Source of the DNA: an uncultured Lachnospiraceae bacterium
Lineage (GTDB): Bacteria > Bacillota > Clostridia > Lachnospirales > Lachnospiraceae
Assembly (NCBI GenBank): GCA_959022495.1
Contig: CAUEYX010000050.1
Coordinates: 1-19,203 of the forward strand
Direction of reading: 5' to 3'
Length of the DNA stretch: 19,203 nt
The notes under the pieces were generated by a model that did not search any database, was not told the origin of the DNA, and was given only the letters and a program-made list of their open reading frames with translations. A program made the translations under genes and the position numbers. This document shows positions 1 through 7,790 of the stretch, one piece after another (position 1 is the first letter of the stretch; every line of letters starts with the position of its first letter).

Positions 1-10
1 AAGAATAAGT

Positions 11-47
11 CTGTAAGCTGTTTTAATTGCTTACAAACTTATTATAC
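11..47 (+). promoter_or_regulatory. Promoter/operator region of the cassette A two-component system
   Basis: A perfect 7-bp inverted repeat, TGTAAGC (12-18) and GCTTACA (29-35), has a 10-nt spacer and lies just upstream of a -10-like TTATAC at 42-47. The 8-mer CTGTAAGC (11-18) recurs in front of the ABC ATPase gene at 2014-2021, which suggests that both are sites for the response regulator encoded at 61. The -10 choice is uncertain. The repeat is seen directly; its role as an operator is inferred. Confidence 0.45.
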
Positions 48-60
48 GAGGAGGCTGATC

Positions 61-771
61 ATGAATACAATACTTCTCTTAGAAGACGACCAAAACCTGA
101 ACCGGGGCATTTCGCTGAAACTGCGCAGGGAGGGCTATGACGTGCTTTCTGCCTTTACTGTCCGGGAAGCCCGGGAGCTTTTCCGTACCGGCAGACCTGA
201 CATGATTATCAGTGATATTACGCTTCCTGACGGGAGTGGTCTTGAATTTTGTTCTGAGATTCGCAGAAAGAGCAGCGTGTTCATTCTCTTTCTGACCGCG
301 CTGGACTCGGAGATCGATATGGTGAGCGGATATGATATGGGGGCGGACGATTATATTACCAAGCCGTTTAGCCTGATGGTTCTTGTTTCTAAGGTCCACG
401 CGTTCATGAGGAGAGTGGACAATGCCCCGAAAACACGGATCTGTTCCGGAGGGATTACCGTATCTTATCCGGAGATGAATGCGTATTCCATTTCAGAGGG
501 TACAGCGGGCAGCGCTTTTGAGCCGCTTCCTTTAAGCAAAAAAGAGCTGCAGCTTCTTGTGTACTTTATGGAGAATGCCCGCCAGGTCCTGACGAAGGAA
601 CAGATCCTGGAACATGTCTGGGATGCGGACGGGCAGTTCGTGGATGAGAATACGCTGCCGGTTACGCTCAGCCGGCTGAAAGGGAAACTTGGAGGAACTT
701 ATATTCGGAATGTAAGGGGGATCGGTTATATATGGACAGAAGAAAGCTTTCGGGAGCAGCCCTGGCCTTAG
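61..771 (+). CDS. OmpR/PhoB-family response regulator
   Basis: This is a 236-aa DNA-binding response regulator. The receiver domain (about residues 3-115) has the acidic pair E8/D9-D10, the phospho-acceptor D52 in a SDITLPDGSG context, T79 and the conserved K101 (TKPF). A winged-helix DNA-binding domain (about 145-230) ends with the typical IRNVRGIGYIW motif. The ATG at 61 follows an AGGAGG site (49-54) at good spacing. Its stop lies 40 bp inside the kinase gene, so the two are surely cotranscribed and perhaps translationally coupled. It probably activates the ABC transporter genes at 2111-5265 when phosphorylated by the adjacent kinase, an arrangement common for antimicrobial-peptide detoxification modules in Firmicutes. 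The inducing signal cannot be read from sequence. Confidence 0.93.
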   Translation: MNTILLLEDDQNLNRGISLKLRREGYDVLSAFTVREARELFRTGRPDMIISDITLPDGSGLEFCSEIRRKSSVFILFLTALDSEIDMVSGYDMGADDYITKPFSLMVLVSKVHAFMRRVDNAPKTRICSGGITVSYPEMNAYSISEGTAGSAFEPLPLSKKELQLLVYFMENARQVLTKEQILEHVWDADGQFVDENTLPVTLSRLKGKLGGTYIRNVRGIGYIWTEESFREQPWP

Positions 772-1931
772 GACTGCTGCTTCTTGTTCTCGCGCTCGGT
801 GGAGGACTGCTGACCGCCGCGTGGAAGGTCATGTATGAAGCAGACGCCATAAAAATGGGCATGCTCACAGAACAATATCCGCGGGAGGAGGCCAGTATCG
901 CCGCTGTCTTTAATGGAAAACAGAGCGAATCCGTTCTGCCTTCGGAAAGCGGCTCTGCCGGAAATGACCGGTACCAGCTGGACGGAATCCGCCTTTTCCA
1001 GAAATACGGCTATACTTTGGGCGACAGTATCCGCTCTGGAATCATGTGGCGGTATGCCCTCGCCGCGGCTGCCCTGCTCATTGCGGGTGTCCTGCTGGAG
1101 ATCCTGATTCTTGTCCGCAACGCCAGAAAGACCAAGACCGCGTTAGACCGGGCTGAGTTTCTGGAACAGAAGCTGCAGGAATCCCTTGTCCGCGCGGAAC
1201 AGGTGGAGGAGCAGCTCCGCAGGGAAGAACAGGATACCAAATCGCTCATCACGGATATTTCTCATCAGCTTAAGACGCCTCTGGCATCCCTGAAAATGAG
1301 TTATGAGCTGGCAGACTCCACGGTCCTTTCCATCGAGGAGCGCAGGGAGTTTGTGGAGAAAGAACGGGAAGAAGTAGCCAAACTGGAGTCGCTTCTTACG
1401 ATTTTCACCCAGCTCACACGCCTGGAGACCGGCATGATCCATCTCCAGATAGAGAACAGCAGCCTGAAAGAGACTTTGACCCACGCGGTGAACAGTATTT
1501 ATATGAAAGCTTATGAGAAACATATCGATATTGCCGTAGAAGAATTCTGCGATGTCAGTCTTCCTCATGATCCCCGCTGGACCAGTGAGGTTATCTTGAA
1601 TATTCTGGATAATGCAGTGAAATACTCTCCGGCAGGCACAGAAGTTTTCGTCCGTGTCTCTGAACTGGCCAGCTACGTGATCGTCGAAGTCGAAGACCAG
1701 GGCATCGGCATTCCTGCTTCCCAGGTCTCCGAGATCTTCAAACGATTCTGCCGCGGAGACGCGCCGGAGGTAAAAAACGCAGAGGGTTCTGGCGTAGGGC
1801 TCTACCTGGCCAGGAAGATTATCGAACAGCAGGGCGGCACGATCTGTGTAAAGCCAGGCGCCTCATGTGGCAGCAATTTCATTCTGACTCTGCCGAAGCA
1901 GCAGATCTCTCCTGTCACGCGGGCATCCTGA
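732..1931 (+). CDS. Membrane sensor histidine kinase
   Basis: This 399-aa kinase has a first membrane segment at about residues 9-30, a short extracellular sensor of about 75 residues, and a second segment at about 108-128. A charged coiled-coil linker follows (135-170), then the HisKA domain with DISHQLKTPL carrying the phosphorylated H178. The HATPase domain has the N box (N294 in LDNAVKYSP), G1 box DQGIGIP (322-328) and G2 box EGSGVGLYLA (351-360), so it looks catalytically complete. The ATG at 732 keeps the first membrane segment and is preceded by AAGGGGG; the next ATG would remove that segment. It overlaps the regulator gene by 40 bp. The small sensor region resembles kinases that perceive signals through an associated transporter, here perhaps the permease at 2782; that link is inference. 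Confidence 0.92.
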   Translation: MDRRKLSGAALALGLLLLVLALGGGLLTAAWKVMYEADAIKMGMLTEQYPREEASIAAVFNGKQSESVLPSESGSAGNDRYQLDGIRLFQKYGYTLGDSIRSGIMWRYALAAAALLIAGVLLEILILVRNARKTKTALDRAEFLEQKLQESLVRAEQVEEQLRREEQDTKSLITDISHQLKTPLASLKMSYELADSTVLSIEERREFVEKEREEVAKLESLLTIFTQLTRLETGMIHLQIENSSLKETLTHAVNSIYMKAYEKHIDIAVEEFCDVSLPHDPRWTSEVILNILDNAVKYSPAGTEVFVRVSELASYVIVEVEDQGIGIPASQVSEIFKRFCRGDAPEVKNAEGSGVGLYLARKIIEQQGGTICVKPGASCGSNFILTLPKQQISPVTRAS

Positions 1932-1936
1932 CATTC

Positions 1937-1982
1937 CCGGTTCTGCGGCGCTTGTACGCCGACGGAACTGCCGCAGAGCCGG
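1937..1982 (+). other. Stable hairpin between kinase and ABC genes
   Basis: Two 13-nt arms (1937-1949 and 1970-1982) pair with one T-G wobble around a 20-nt loop. No T-run follows, so this is not a standard intrinsic terminator. It could be a processing or attenuation element that separates transporter expression from the two-component genes, which fits the separate promoter-like sequence just downstream. Confidence 0.45.
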
Positions 1983-1992
1983 AAGAACATTT

Positions 1993-2046
1993 CTTACAAT
2001 TCTGTTATTCTTTCTGTAAGCGTCCTGTAAACGAACAGCGTTATAC
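1993..2046 (+). promoter_or_regulatory. Probable regulated promoter of the ABC transporter operon (cassette A)
   Basis: CTGTAAG (2014-2020) and CTGTAAA (2025-2031) form a direct repeat with 11-bp periodicity, the layout expected for tandem OmpR-family binding sites. A further CTTACA at 1993-1998 makes an inverted repeat with the first copy. A -10-like TTATAC lies at 2041-2046, with a second similar TTATAG at 2053-2058. The 8-mer CTGTAAGC is shared with the region before the response regulator gene. Assignment to that regulator is inferred. Confidence 0.5.
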
Positions 2047-2110
2047 TTGCGTTATAGAACAGAACGCGGCGGTCCGCGGGTGCGCGTGCCGGCGCAGAAG
2101 GAGGCATCTT

Positions 2111-2785
2111 ATGAAACCAATCCTAGAAACCAGCGACCTGGTAAAATACTACGGCTCCGGCGATAACCTCGTCAAAGCCATTGATCACACCAGCCTTAAG
2201 ATTGAGGCAGGAGAATTCACGTCCATTGTCGGACGGTCGGGCTCAGGCAAGAGTACTCTGCTCCACATGCTGGGAGGGCTGGACCGCCCGGACTCCGGGA
2301 AAGTCTATATCGAAGGAAAGGATATCTTTAGTCTGAAGGAAGACCGGCTGGCCGCATTTCGCCGGAGAAAGATCGGCTTTATCTTCCAGAGTTTTAATCT
2401 GATCCCGTCCCTGAATGTATGGGAAAACATTGTCCTCCCCATCGGACTGGATAACCGCAGAGTAGATGAGGACTACGTTTCCGGTATCATCCGGCACATT
2501 GGAATGGAGGATAAGATCCATGCCCTTCCAAACACCCTCTCTGGAGGCCAGCAGCAGCGCGCGGCCATCGCCCGGGCACTGGCATCCCGGCCGGCCATCA
2601 TCCTGGCGGACGAACCCACAGGAAATCTGGACTCGAAGACAGAACTCGAGGTTGTCAGTATCCTGAAACGCTGCGTCTCAGAATACGGTCAGACCCTTGT
2701 AATGATCACACACGATGAAACGATCGCCCAGATGGCGGACCGAATGATTGTCATTGAAGACGGTAAGGTGGTGGCCGGCAGATGA
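2111..2785 (+). CDS. ABC transporter ATP-binding protein (MacB/LolD-like)
   Basis: This is the 224-aa ATPase partner of the FtsX permease that follows. It has Walker A GRSGSGKST (41-49), Q-loop Q93 (IFQSFNLI), signature LSGGQQQR (143-150), Walker B IILADEPT with catalytic E168, the D-loop GNLD, and the H-loop H201. I chose the ATG at 2111 because AAGGAGG lies just upstream and the protein then begins at the family's usual position. The frame stays open back to 1865, but that stretch overlaps the kinase gene and reads through the promoter region. Its stop overlaps the permease start (ATGA, 2782-2785). It should couple ATP hydrolysis to mechanotransmission or extrusion by the double-FtsX permease. 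Confidence 0.94.
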   Translation: MKPILETSDLVKYYGSGDNLVKAIDHTSLKIEAGEFTSIVGRSGSGKSTLLHMLGGLDRPDSGKVYIEGKDIFSLKEDRLAAFRRRKIGFIFQSFNLIPSLNVWENIVLPIGLDNRRVDEDYVSGIIRHIGMEDKIHALPNTLSGGQQQRAAIARALASRPAIILADEPTGNLDSKTELEVVSILKRCVSEYGQTLVMITHDETIAQMADRMIVIEDGKVVAGR

Positions 2786-5265
2786 ATACCGTAACCAGAA
2801 CAGCCCTTGCCAATGTCAAACAGAATAAGAGCCGTAATGTTTTAAGCGGCGCCGCTGTCATTTTAACCACACTTTTGATCTTTATCGTACTCACGGTGGG
2901 TTATGACTCCATCACGATACGTTTTGCGGGTGTGAACGCCAGTTATCCCACCTACCAGGCCATGTTCCGGCAGGTCACGCAGGAAAGCGCCGACGCCCTG
3001 AAGTCCCACGCTGACCTGGAGACTGTCGGACTCCGGGAAGACTTCGGCCAAGTGGTAAGCGGCGGCAGTGATACGCTGATCCTGATGATGGCTATGGACT
3101 CGGAGGCCCTTACACTCAATAAAGTAGAACTGGATGAAGGAAGATTTCCTGAGAAAGGAAACGAAGCCGTTATTTACCGGTCCATGCTCGATGTCCTTGG
3201 AATACAGGCTGACATCGGGGACGAGATTACGCTTCCATTCCAGCTCTATGAGAACGAAGGCCTGGGCTTTCAGCAGGAAGACTCCTTCGTAATCAGTGGT
3301 TTTCTCGACGGATCAGACACGGCTCAGGAAAACAGCAGTTACATCGTACTGTCCTCCATGGAATATATGGAAAACAGCATCCCCGCGGATCAGCGCGAAT
3401 ACCGTGTTATGATGCGCCTGAAGAATGCCGACAATATGACGTCAGATGCCATCGAAGATACCTTCAAAGAAATTGGAAAAGATTTCGGGGTCAATGAAGA
3501 AAACATTGTTACAAATGATGAGTACCTGCTGGCCAATTATGTAGACCCGTCGTTTCTTGCCGGTATTACGGTCATTATTATCATTGTAATCCTTGCCGGA
3601 ATCCTGACCATCTACAGCATCTATTATGTGTCCATGATTCCCAAGGTCCAGGAGTACGGGAAACTGAAAGCCATAGGCGCCACTAGACGGCAGATTCGTC
3701 AGATCGTGTTCCGGGAAGGCATCCTGGTAACTGGTATCGCCCTTCCTGCCGGACTGCTCCTTGGCAGCTTGATCGCCAGGCCGGTTGTACTCCTGATGCA
3801 CGAGGCAGGGGCAGACATCCAGGGCAGCGGTCAGACCTTCAATCAGCTCTGCGTGGACCTGGTCCGCAGTGGGGAGGTTGTACTCCTGCACTGGTGGATC
3901 TACCTTCTGACCGCGGTGTCTGTGATCCTGACCGTATATCTGGCACTGGTCAAACCTATGCATACAGCGGCGAAGATCTCGCCTGTGGAAGCCATGCGCT
4001 ATCAGGGCGGCCGTAGAAATAAGCAGAAGCAGCGGAAAGGCTATTCGAGCCTGAATATCTTCCGCCTTACCAAGGCGAATCTCTCCCGCAATAAGAAACG
4101 GACCGCGATCACCATCGTGACCTTGAGCGCGGTGGGCATCCTCTTCATGGTGACTGCCACGGTATTAAGCTGCGCGGATCCAAAGGAAATCGCCCGTCAG
4201 GAAATTGAATCTGACTATAAGATCTCTGTGGACAGCTGGGAGAATGACAAGATGAACCCAGACCGTTCCTGGGCAGAAATTATGAAGAACAATCCTTTGA
4301 ACGAAGAGTTTATTCAGGAAATCCAGAACATACCGGGCGTGGAAAATGTGGAGACAAAGTCCTATCTCAACGGTACCCTTGTAGATCTGGACCCGGAAGA
4401 TGAAATCACAGGGGCAGGCGTGGCAGGACTCGGCCCGGTCTACGCCGAGGAGCTGGAACGCGCGCTCACAGAAGGGGCTGTTACTTATGAAGAGTTGGAA
4501 GAGGGAACCGCAATTGTGGCAGACAAAAATTATCTCCACTGGTATCCTGAGCTGAAGATCGGCGATCCCATACGGATCTCCTTCCGAACTGCTGACGGGA
4601 TGGCTGAGCGGACCTTCCGCCTGGCAGCCTTCGGAGATTTCCCAATGGGATTATCCTCTGCCAGCCTCATCCTGCCCACCTCCGTGCTGGAGAGCATCTG
4701 CCCTTATAATATCACCGAAACCTGCGAGATCACAGTAGATCCGGATGAAAAAGACACGGCTTATGACGCTCTGCAGGACCTGGCCGATACCAGTGCTTAC
4801 CTGACGACTTCCAGCTATGAGGAAAGCCTCAGCCAATGGGAGAGCGCCACAGCGCTCATGGGCCTTGCGGGGTATGCCTTTTTGATCATCCTGGGCGGGA
4901 TCGGAATCATGAACCTGATCAACACAATGATCAACAGCATTTATACCAGAAAGCATGAGCTGGGCATGATTCAGGCCATCGGCATGTCCGAAAAGCAGCT
5001 GATCCGAATGATGCAGATTGAAGGTCTCTTCTACACAGCAGGAACCCTGCTCCTATCCCTGGGGCTTGGCAGTCTTGCCGGGTACTGTGTCTTCCTCTAT
5101 GCCAGGGCAGAACGGATGATGAATATTACTGTCTTCCACTATCCGGTGATCCCGGCAGTGATCCTCACAGTGACCGTGGCCGCAGTCCAGCTGCTGCTTA
5201 CCTACGGGGTGTCCAGAAGTTTCCGCAGGCTCAGCCTGATTGAACGAATCCGCTGCTCAGAATAA
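2782..5265 (+). CDS. ABC transporter permease with two FtsX domains
   Basis: This 827-aa permease is built as two similar halves. Membrane segments fall at about residues 20-41, 259-283, 314-336 and 371-391, then 440-462, 690-712, 748-772 and 788-810. Each half is one N-terminal helix, a large extracytoplasmic domain of about 220 residues, and a three-helix FtsX core. The cytoplasmic motifs after the second helix of each half are alike (EYGKLKAIGAT and HELGMIQAIGMS), typical of FtsX/MacB permeases. Translation is coupled to the ATPase by an ATGA overlap. Because both halves sit on one chain, a single copy with an ATPase dimer could form the transporter. In this family, export or removal of peptide antibiotics or lipid-associated substrates is usual; the substrate here is unknown. 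Confidence 0.92.
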   Translation: MNTVTRTALANVKQNKSRNVLSGAAVILTTLLIFIVLTVGYDSITIRFAGVNASYPTYQAMFRQVTQESADALKSHADLETVGLREDFGQVVSGGSDTLILMMAMDSEALTLNKVELDEGRFPEKGNEAVIYRSMLDVLGIQADIGDEITLPFQLYENEGLGFQQEDSFVISGFLDGSDTAQENSSYIVLSSMEYMENSIPADQREYRVMMRLKNADNMTSDAIEDTFKEIGKDFGVNEENIVTNDEYLLANYVDPSFLAGITVIIIIVILAGILTIYSIYYVSMIPKVQEYGKLKAIGATRRQIRQIVFREGILVTGIALPAGLLLGSLIARPVVLLMHEAGADIQGSGQTFNQLCVDLVRSGEVVLLHWWIYLLTAVSVILTVYLALVKPMHTAAKISPVEAMRYQGGRRNKQKQRKGYSSLNIFRLTKANLSRNKKRTAITIVTLSAVGILFMVTATVLSCADPKEIARQEIESDYKISVDSWENDKMNPDRSWAEIMKNNPLNEEFIQEIQNIPGVENVETKSYLNGTLVDLDPEDEITGAGVAGLGPVYAEELERALTEGAVTYEELEEGTAIVADKNYLHWYPELKIGDPIRISFRTADGMAERTFRLAAFGDFPMGLSSASLILPTSVLESICPYNITETCEITVDPDEKDTAYDALQDLADTSAYLTTSSYEESLSQWESATALMGLAGYAFLIILGGIGIMNLINTMINSIYTRKHELGMIQAIGMSEKQLIRMMQIEGLFYTAGTLLLSLGLGSLAGYCVFLYARAERMMNITVFHYPVIPAVILTVTVAAVQLLLTYGVSRSFRRLSLIERIRCSE

Positions 5266-5297
5266 AGAACGGGCCTTCCGCGATGCAAGGAAGAAGG

Positions 5298-5317
5298 ACG
5301 ATTCGGAGAAGAATCGT
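5298..5317 (+). other. Small hairpin downstream of the double-FtsX permease
   Basis: The 7-bp arms ACGATTC (5298-5304) and GAATCGT (5311-5317) flank a 6-nt loop about 30 nt after the permease stop. There is no T-run, so it is at best a weak 3' end or stability element. Confidence 0.25.
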
Positions 5318-5360
5318 TGAAGCCGCTTTCACAGGAGGAAAGTATAGAGAGACCTGCGTA

Positions 5361-5393
5361 TTTCATACTGTTTCCACATTGCTCTGGTATCAT
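5361..5393 (+). promoter_or_regulatory. Relic promoter/operator of a lost two-component system
   Basis: The 19-mer TTTCATACTGTTTCCACAT (5361-5379) sits upstream of an extended -10, TGGTATCAT, whose hexamer is 5388-5393. The same 19-mer with two changes occurs at 5687, again exactly 27 bp before a -10-like hexamer. A ribosome site AGGAGGTG (5400-5407) and an ATG at 5413 follow, but the reading frame from that ATG gives only 28 codons of unrelated sequence. I read this as the promoter of a deleted response regulator gene. Confidence 0.45.
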
Positions 5394-5420
5394 GGAGCCA
5401 GGAGGTGTAAAAATGGCTGC

Positions 5421-5630
5421 TTTTATAAGCTGTATGCCAGCCTGCTTTCCAACGCGGTTTCCTACACAAAGCCGGGACATAACAACTCCGTTGTACTGAA
5501 CGCCCGGCAGATAAAAATAGAAAACGAGCGTACGCCCATCCCGCCGGATAAGCTGGCTCATGTATTTGAGCCGTTCTACCGCCCGGATTTTGCCCGGGAC
5601 CGCAAAGATGGGGGGGAATGTGCTTTACCC
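5421..5630 (+). pseudogene. Histidine kinase remnant (C-terminal ATPase domain only)
   Basis: In one frame this stretch encodes a recognisable kinase tail. It has an N-box-like LLSNAVSYTKPG (from about 5442), then IENERTPIPPDKLAHVFEPF, then YRPDFARDRKDGG, which is the lead-in to the G2 box. At the G-run (5610-5616) the frame is lost: the G2 motif would continue only after a shift, where the other frame reads GGNVLY in place of the usual GGxGLGLY. The N-terminal sensor, membrane segments and HisKA domain are absent, and no response regulator gene is present. The sequence is a relic of a two-component system that probably controlled the FtsX/ABC pair at 5764-7786. The start and end given are approximate. 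Confidence 0.8.
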
Positions 5631-5648
5631 TTTTCCTATCTTGAGATT

Positions 5649-5672
5649 CCTCTCCCTTGTGGAGGGGTTTTT
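5649..5672 (+). terminator. Intrinsic terminator after the kinase remnant
   Basis: A 7-bp GC-rich stem (5649-5655 with 5661-5667, one T-G wobble) and a 5-nt loop CTTGT are followed directly by TTTTT. It lies after the kinase relic and before the promoter-like sequence of the next permease gene. Expression of the transporter therefore probably depends on its own promoter. Confidence 0.75.
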
Positions 5673-5686
5673 CATTTTATGATCCG

Positions 5687-5719
5687 TTTCATACTGGTTC
5701 CATATGAAGGTTCTATGCT
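5687..5719 (+). promoter_or_regulatory. Promoter/operator of the FtsX-ABC pair (cassette B)
   Basis: TTTCATACTGGTTCCATAT (5687-5705) matches 17 of 19 positions of the motif at 5361. It lies 27 bp before the -10-like TATGCT (5714-5719), the same spacing as in the upstream copy. Inside each copy TTTCA and a similar TTCC element recur about 10 bp apart, as in OmpR-type tandem sites. It is inferred to be the binding site of the missing regulator, or of another response regulator acting in its place. Confidence 0.5.
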
Positions 5720-5763
5720 GTCATCGTTGCAACACTTATTCTATATGAAACGGAGGTCATTCT

Positions 5764-7128
5764 ATGAACTTTATGAATCGAGCGTGGCTGTACATCGTCC
5801 GCAAAAGAGGCAAGAGTATTCTTCTTTTTGTCATTTTGCTGGTGATGGCAACCTTTGTTCTGACCGCTCTGGCGCTGGGAAACGCTTCGAAAGCTGCCCA
5901 GCAGGAGCTGCGGCAAAGCCTTGGCGGGAGTTTTGTCATTGGCTTTGACTACACGGAAAACAACCCCTATCTGAAGGTGGAAAGCGTGGATGGCGGAACC
6001 CTGATGTATTCCACCCAGCAGATCAGCCCGGAGTTGGTAGAGCAAATCCGGGAAATTGAGGGAACCAGGGAGTGCAGCGCCACCGTGGAGGGTCTGGCGG
6101 CGTTCCCCTCTCTGGAACTGTTTACCGGAAATATCCCCATTGAGGAAGAGTTCCGCGCATCCTCAAAAATTTTAAGCACATGGAAAAGCGAGGAGCTTAC
6201 CCGGTTTACTTCCGGGCAGCTTACGCTGACAGAAGGACGGCATATCCTGCCGGACGACAGAAACAAGGGGCTGATCAGCAAAGATCTGGCAGAAAAAAAC
6301 GGCCTGAAAATCGGCGATAAAATCCAAACGGACAAAGGTGTGGAGATTGAAATTGTGGGTCTGTTCTCTCCAAAAGAAATCGAAGGCATTAACGATCAGG
6401 TGACAACCTATGATAAAATACAAAACCTTATCATCACCGATCTTGCCACTTTGGTGGCTTACGAAAACGGCCCTGCCATTCAAGGATTTAACGAGCTGAC
6501 GGTATCGGTGGACGACCCGCAGAACATGGAGGAAATTATTTCTAAAGTAAAGGAAATCAGCGGTGTAGACTGGAAGGGCTTTTCTTTTCTGGTTGACAAC
6601 AAGGACTATGAAAACGCTGCGTCCTCTTTGGAACAGTTATCGGAGCTGGTATCCACCATTTTGATGATCGCGCTGATTGTAAGCATCGCCATCCTCTCGC
6701 TCATTCTAACCATGTGGGCCAGAACCCGAATCCATGAAACCGGCGTCCTGCTCTCGGTTGGGATCAGCAAGCTGTCAATCTTAGGGCAGTATATTGCCGA
6801 GGTTTTACTGATCGCGGTGCTGGCGTTTTCCCTTTCCTATTTCTCCGCCAATGGGATCGCTGGCCAGATGGGAAACGTCCTGCAATCCGGGCAGGCGGTA
6901 ACGGAGGCTCAGCAGGAAGATGGGCTGTCCGCAGGAACCCGTGGGGAGGCCGGAACAGATACCGGTGATTCGGAAATCGAAACTCCGGAATTACAGGTCC
7001 GCGTACAGGTTGAGGAAATGGGACTTCTGTTCCTGCTGGGAATCGGGATTGTAACAGTATCCGCCGGAATTTCCTCTATTTCCGTCATGCGGCTGAAACC
7101 GCGGGAGATTCTATCGAAGATGAGTTGA
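5764..7128 (+). CDS. FtsX-type ABC transporter permease
   Basis: This is a 454-aa permease with four membrane segments (about residues 18-39, 296-318, 343-364 and 419-441) and one extracytoplasmic domain of about 255 residues after the first. That is the single-FtsX layout, so two copies should assemble per transporter, unlike the double-FtsX protein of cassette A. A cytoplasmic motif ETGVLLSVGIS follows the second helix, as in related permeases. The linker before the last helix (about 380-410) is rich in E, G and T and looks disordered. The ATG at 5764 is preceded by CGGAGG at good spacing. The ATPase gene follows after 22 bp. The kinase relic upstream suggests the pair was once controlled by its own two-component system. 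Confidence 0.92.
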   Translation: MNFMNRAWLYIVRKRGKSILLFVILLVMATFVLTALALGNASKAAQQELRQSLGGSFVIGFDYTENNPYLKVESVDGGTLMYSTQQISPELVEQIREIEGTRECSATVEGLAAFPSLELFTGNIPIEEEFRASSKILSTWKSEELTRFTSGQLTLTEGRHILPDDRNKGLISKDLAEKNGLKIGDKIQTDKGVEIEIVGLFSPKEIEGINDQVTTYDKIQNLIITDLATLVAYENGPAIQGFNELTVSVDDPQNMEEIISKVKEISGVDWKGFSFLVDNKDYENAASSLEQLSELVSTILMIALIVSIAILSLILTMWARTRIHETGVLLSVGISKLSILGQYIAEVLLIAVLAFSLSYFSANGIAGQMGNVLQSGQAVTEAQQEDGLSAGTRGEAGTDTGDSEIETPELQVRVQVEEMGLLFLLGIGIVTVSAGISSISVMRLKPREILSKMS

Positions 7129-7150
7129 GAAAGGTGGTAACGATATAAAT

Positions 7151-7786
7151 ATGGCAATTTTGGAACTAAAGAACCTGACGTATTCTTATGACAAAAAGAG
7201 GAAGGTGCTAAAAGGGATCAATGCGCAGATGGAGGCGGGAAAGATGTATGCGATTCTTGGCCCGTCCGGCTGCGGCAAGACAACGCTCCTTTCCCTGCTG
7301 GGCGGTCTGGACGGACCCACAGACGGAAGTATCCTGTTTGAGGGGAAAGATATTGCACAGGCCGGATTGGCAGGACATCGGAAAAAGAATGTTTCCTTTA
7401 TCTTTCAGAGTTACAACCTGATTGATTATATGACCCCACAGGAGAATGTCCGGCTGACTTCAAGGAAACCGGCGCTCTCGTTTCTGGGACGGCTGGGACT
7501 GACGAGAGAGGAATCCAAACGGAACGTGCTGAAGCTTTCCGGCGGCCAGCAGCAGCGGGCAGCCATCGCAAGGGCACTGGCAAGCGAAGCTCCAGTGATC
7601 TTGGCCGATGAGCCTACCGGCAATCTGGATGAGGACACGGCCGGGGAGATCACGGACATCCTGAAAGAGAGCGCGCATCAGATGAGGAAATGCGTGATCG
7701 TCGTCACTCATTCAAATGAACTGGCGAAACAGGCGGATGTGGTATTCCGGCTGAAAAAAGGAGTTTTGGCAGAAGAAGCATTCTGA
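7151..7786 (+). CDS. ABC transporter ATP-binding protein (partner of the FtsX permease)
   Basis: A 211-aa ATPase with Walker A GPSGCGKTT (37-45), Q-loop Q86 (FIFQSYNL), signature LSGGQQQR (129-136), Walker B VILADE with E154, D-loop GNLD and H187 (VVTHS). All catalytic motifs are present. It is a little shorter than the usual MacB/LolD-like protein. The shortening lies in the helical domain between ENVRL and LSGGQ, where several residues appear to be missing, which may affect coupling to the permease. The ATG at 7151 is preceded by AAAGGTGG about 13 nt upstream, slightly far. It forms an operon with the permease at 5764 and ends just before a strong hairpin. Confidence 0.93.
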   Translation: MAILELKNLTYSYDKKRKVLKGINAQMEAGKMYAILGPSGCGKTTLLSLLGGLDGPTDGSILFEGKDIAQAGLAGHRKKNVSFIFQSYNLIDYMTPQENVRLTSRKPALSFLGRLGLTREESKRNVLKLSGGQQQRAAIARALASEAPVILADEPTGNLDEDTAGEITDILKESAHQMRKCVIVVTHSNELAKQADVVFRLKKGVLAEEAF

Positions 7787-7790
7787 AAAA

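Noticed and set aside
1865..2110. Upstream extension of the ABC ATPase reading frame to an ATG at 1865
   Set aside because: It overlaps the kinase gene and spans the hairpin and promoter region. The ATG at 2111 has AAGGAGG and fits the family's N-terminus.
5283..5948. A 221-codon open frame as one intact protein
   Set aside because: Only the middle resembles a kinase domain. The frame breaks at the G2 box and then runs across a terminator, a promoter and the start of the FtsX gene in the wrong frame.
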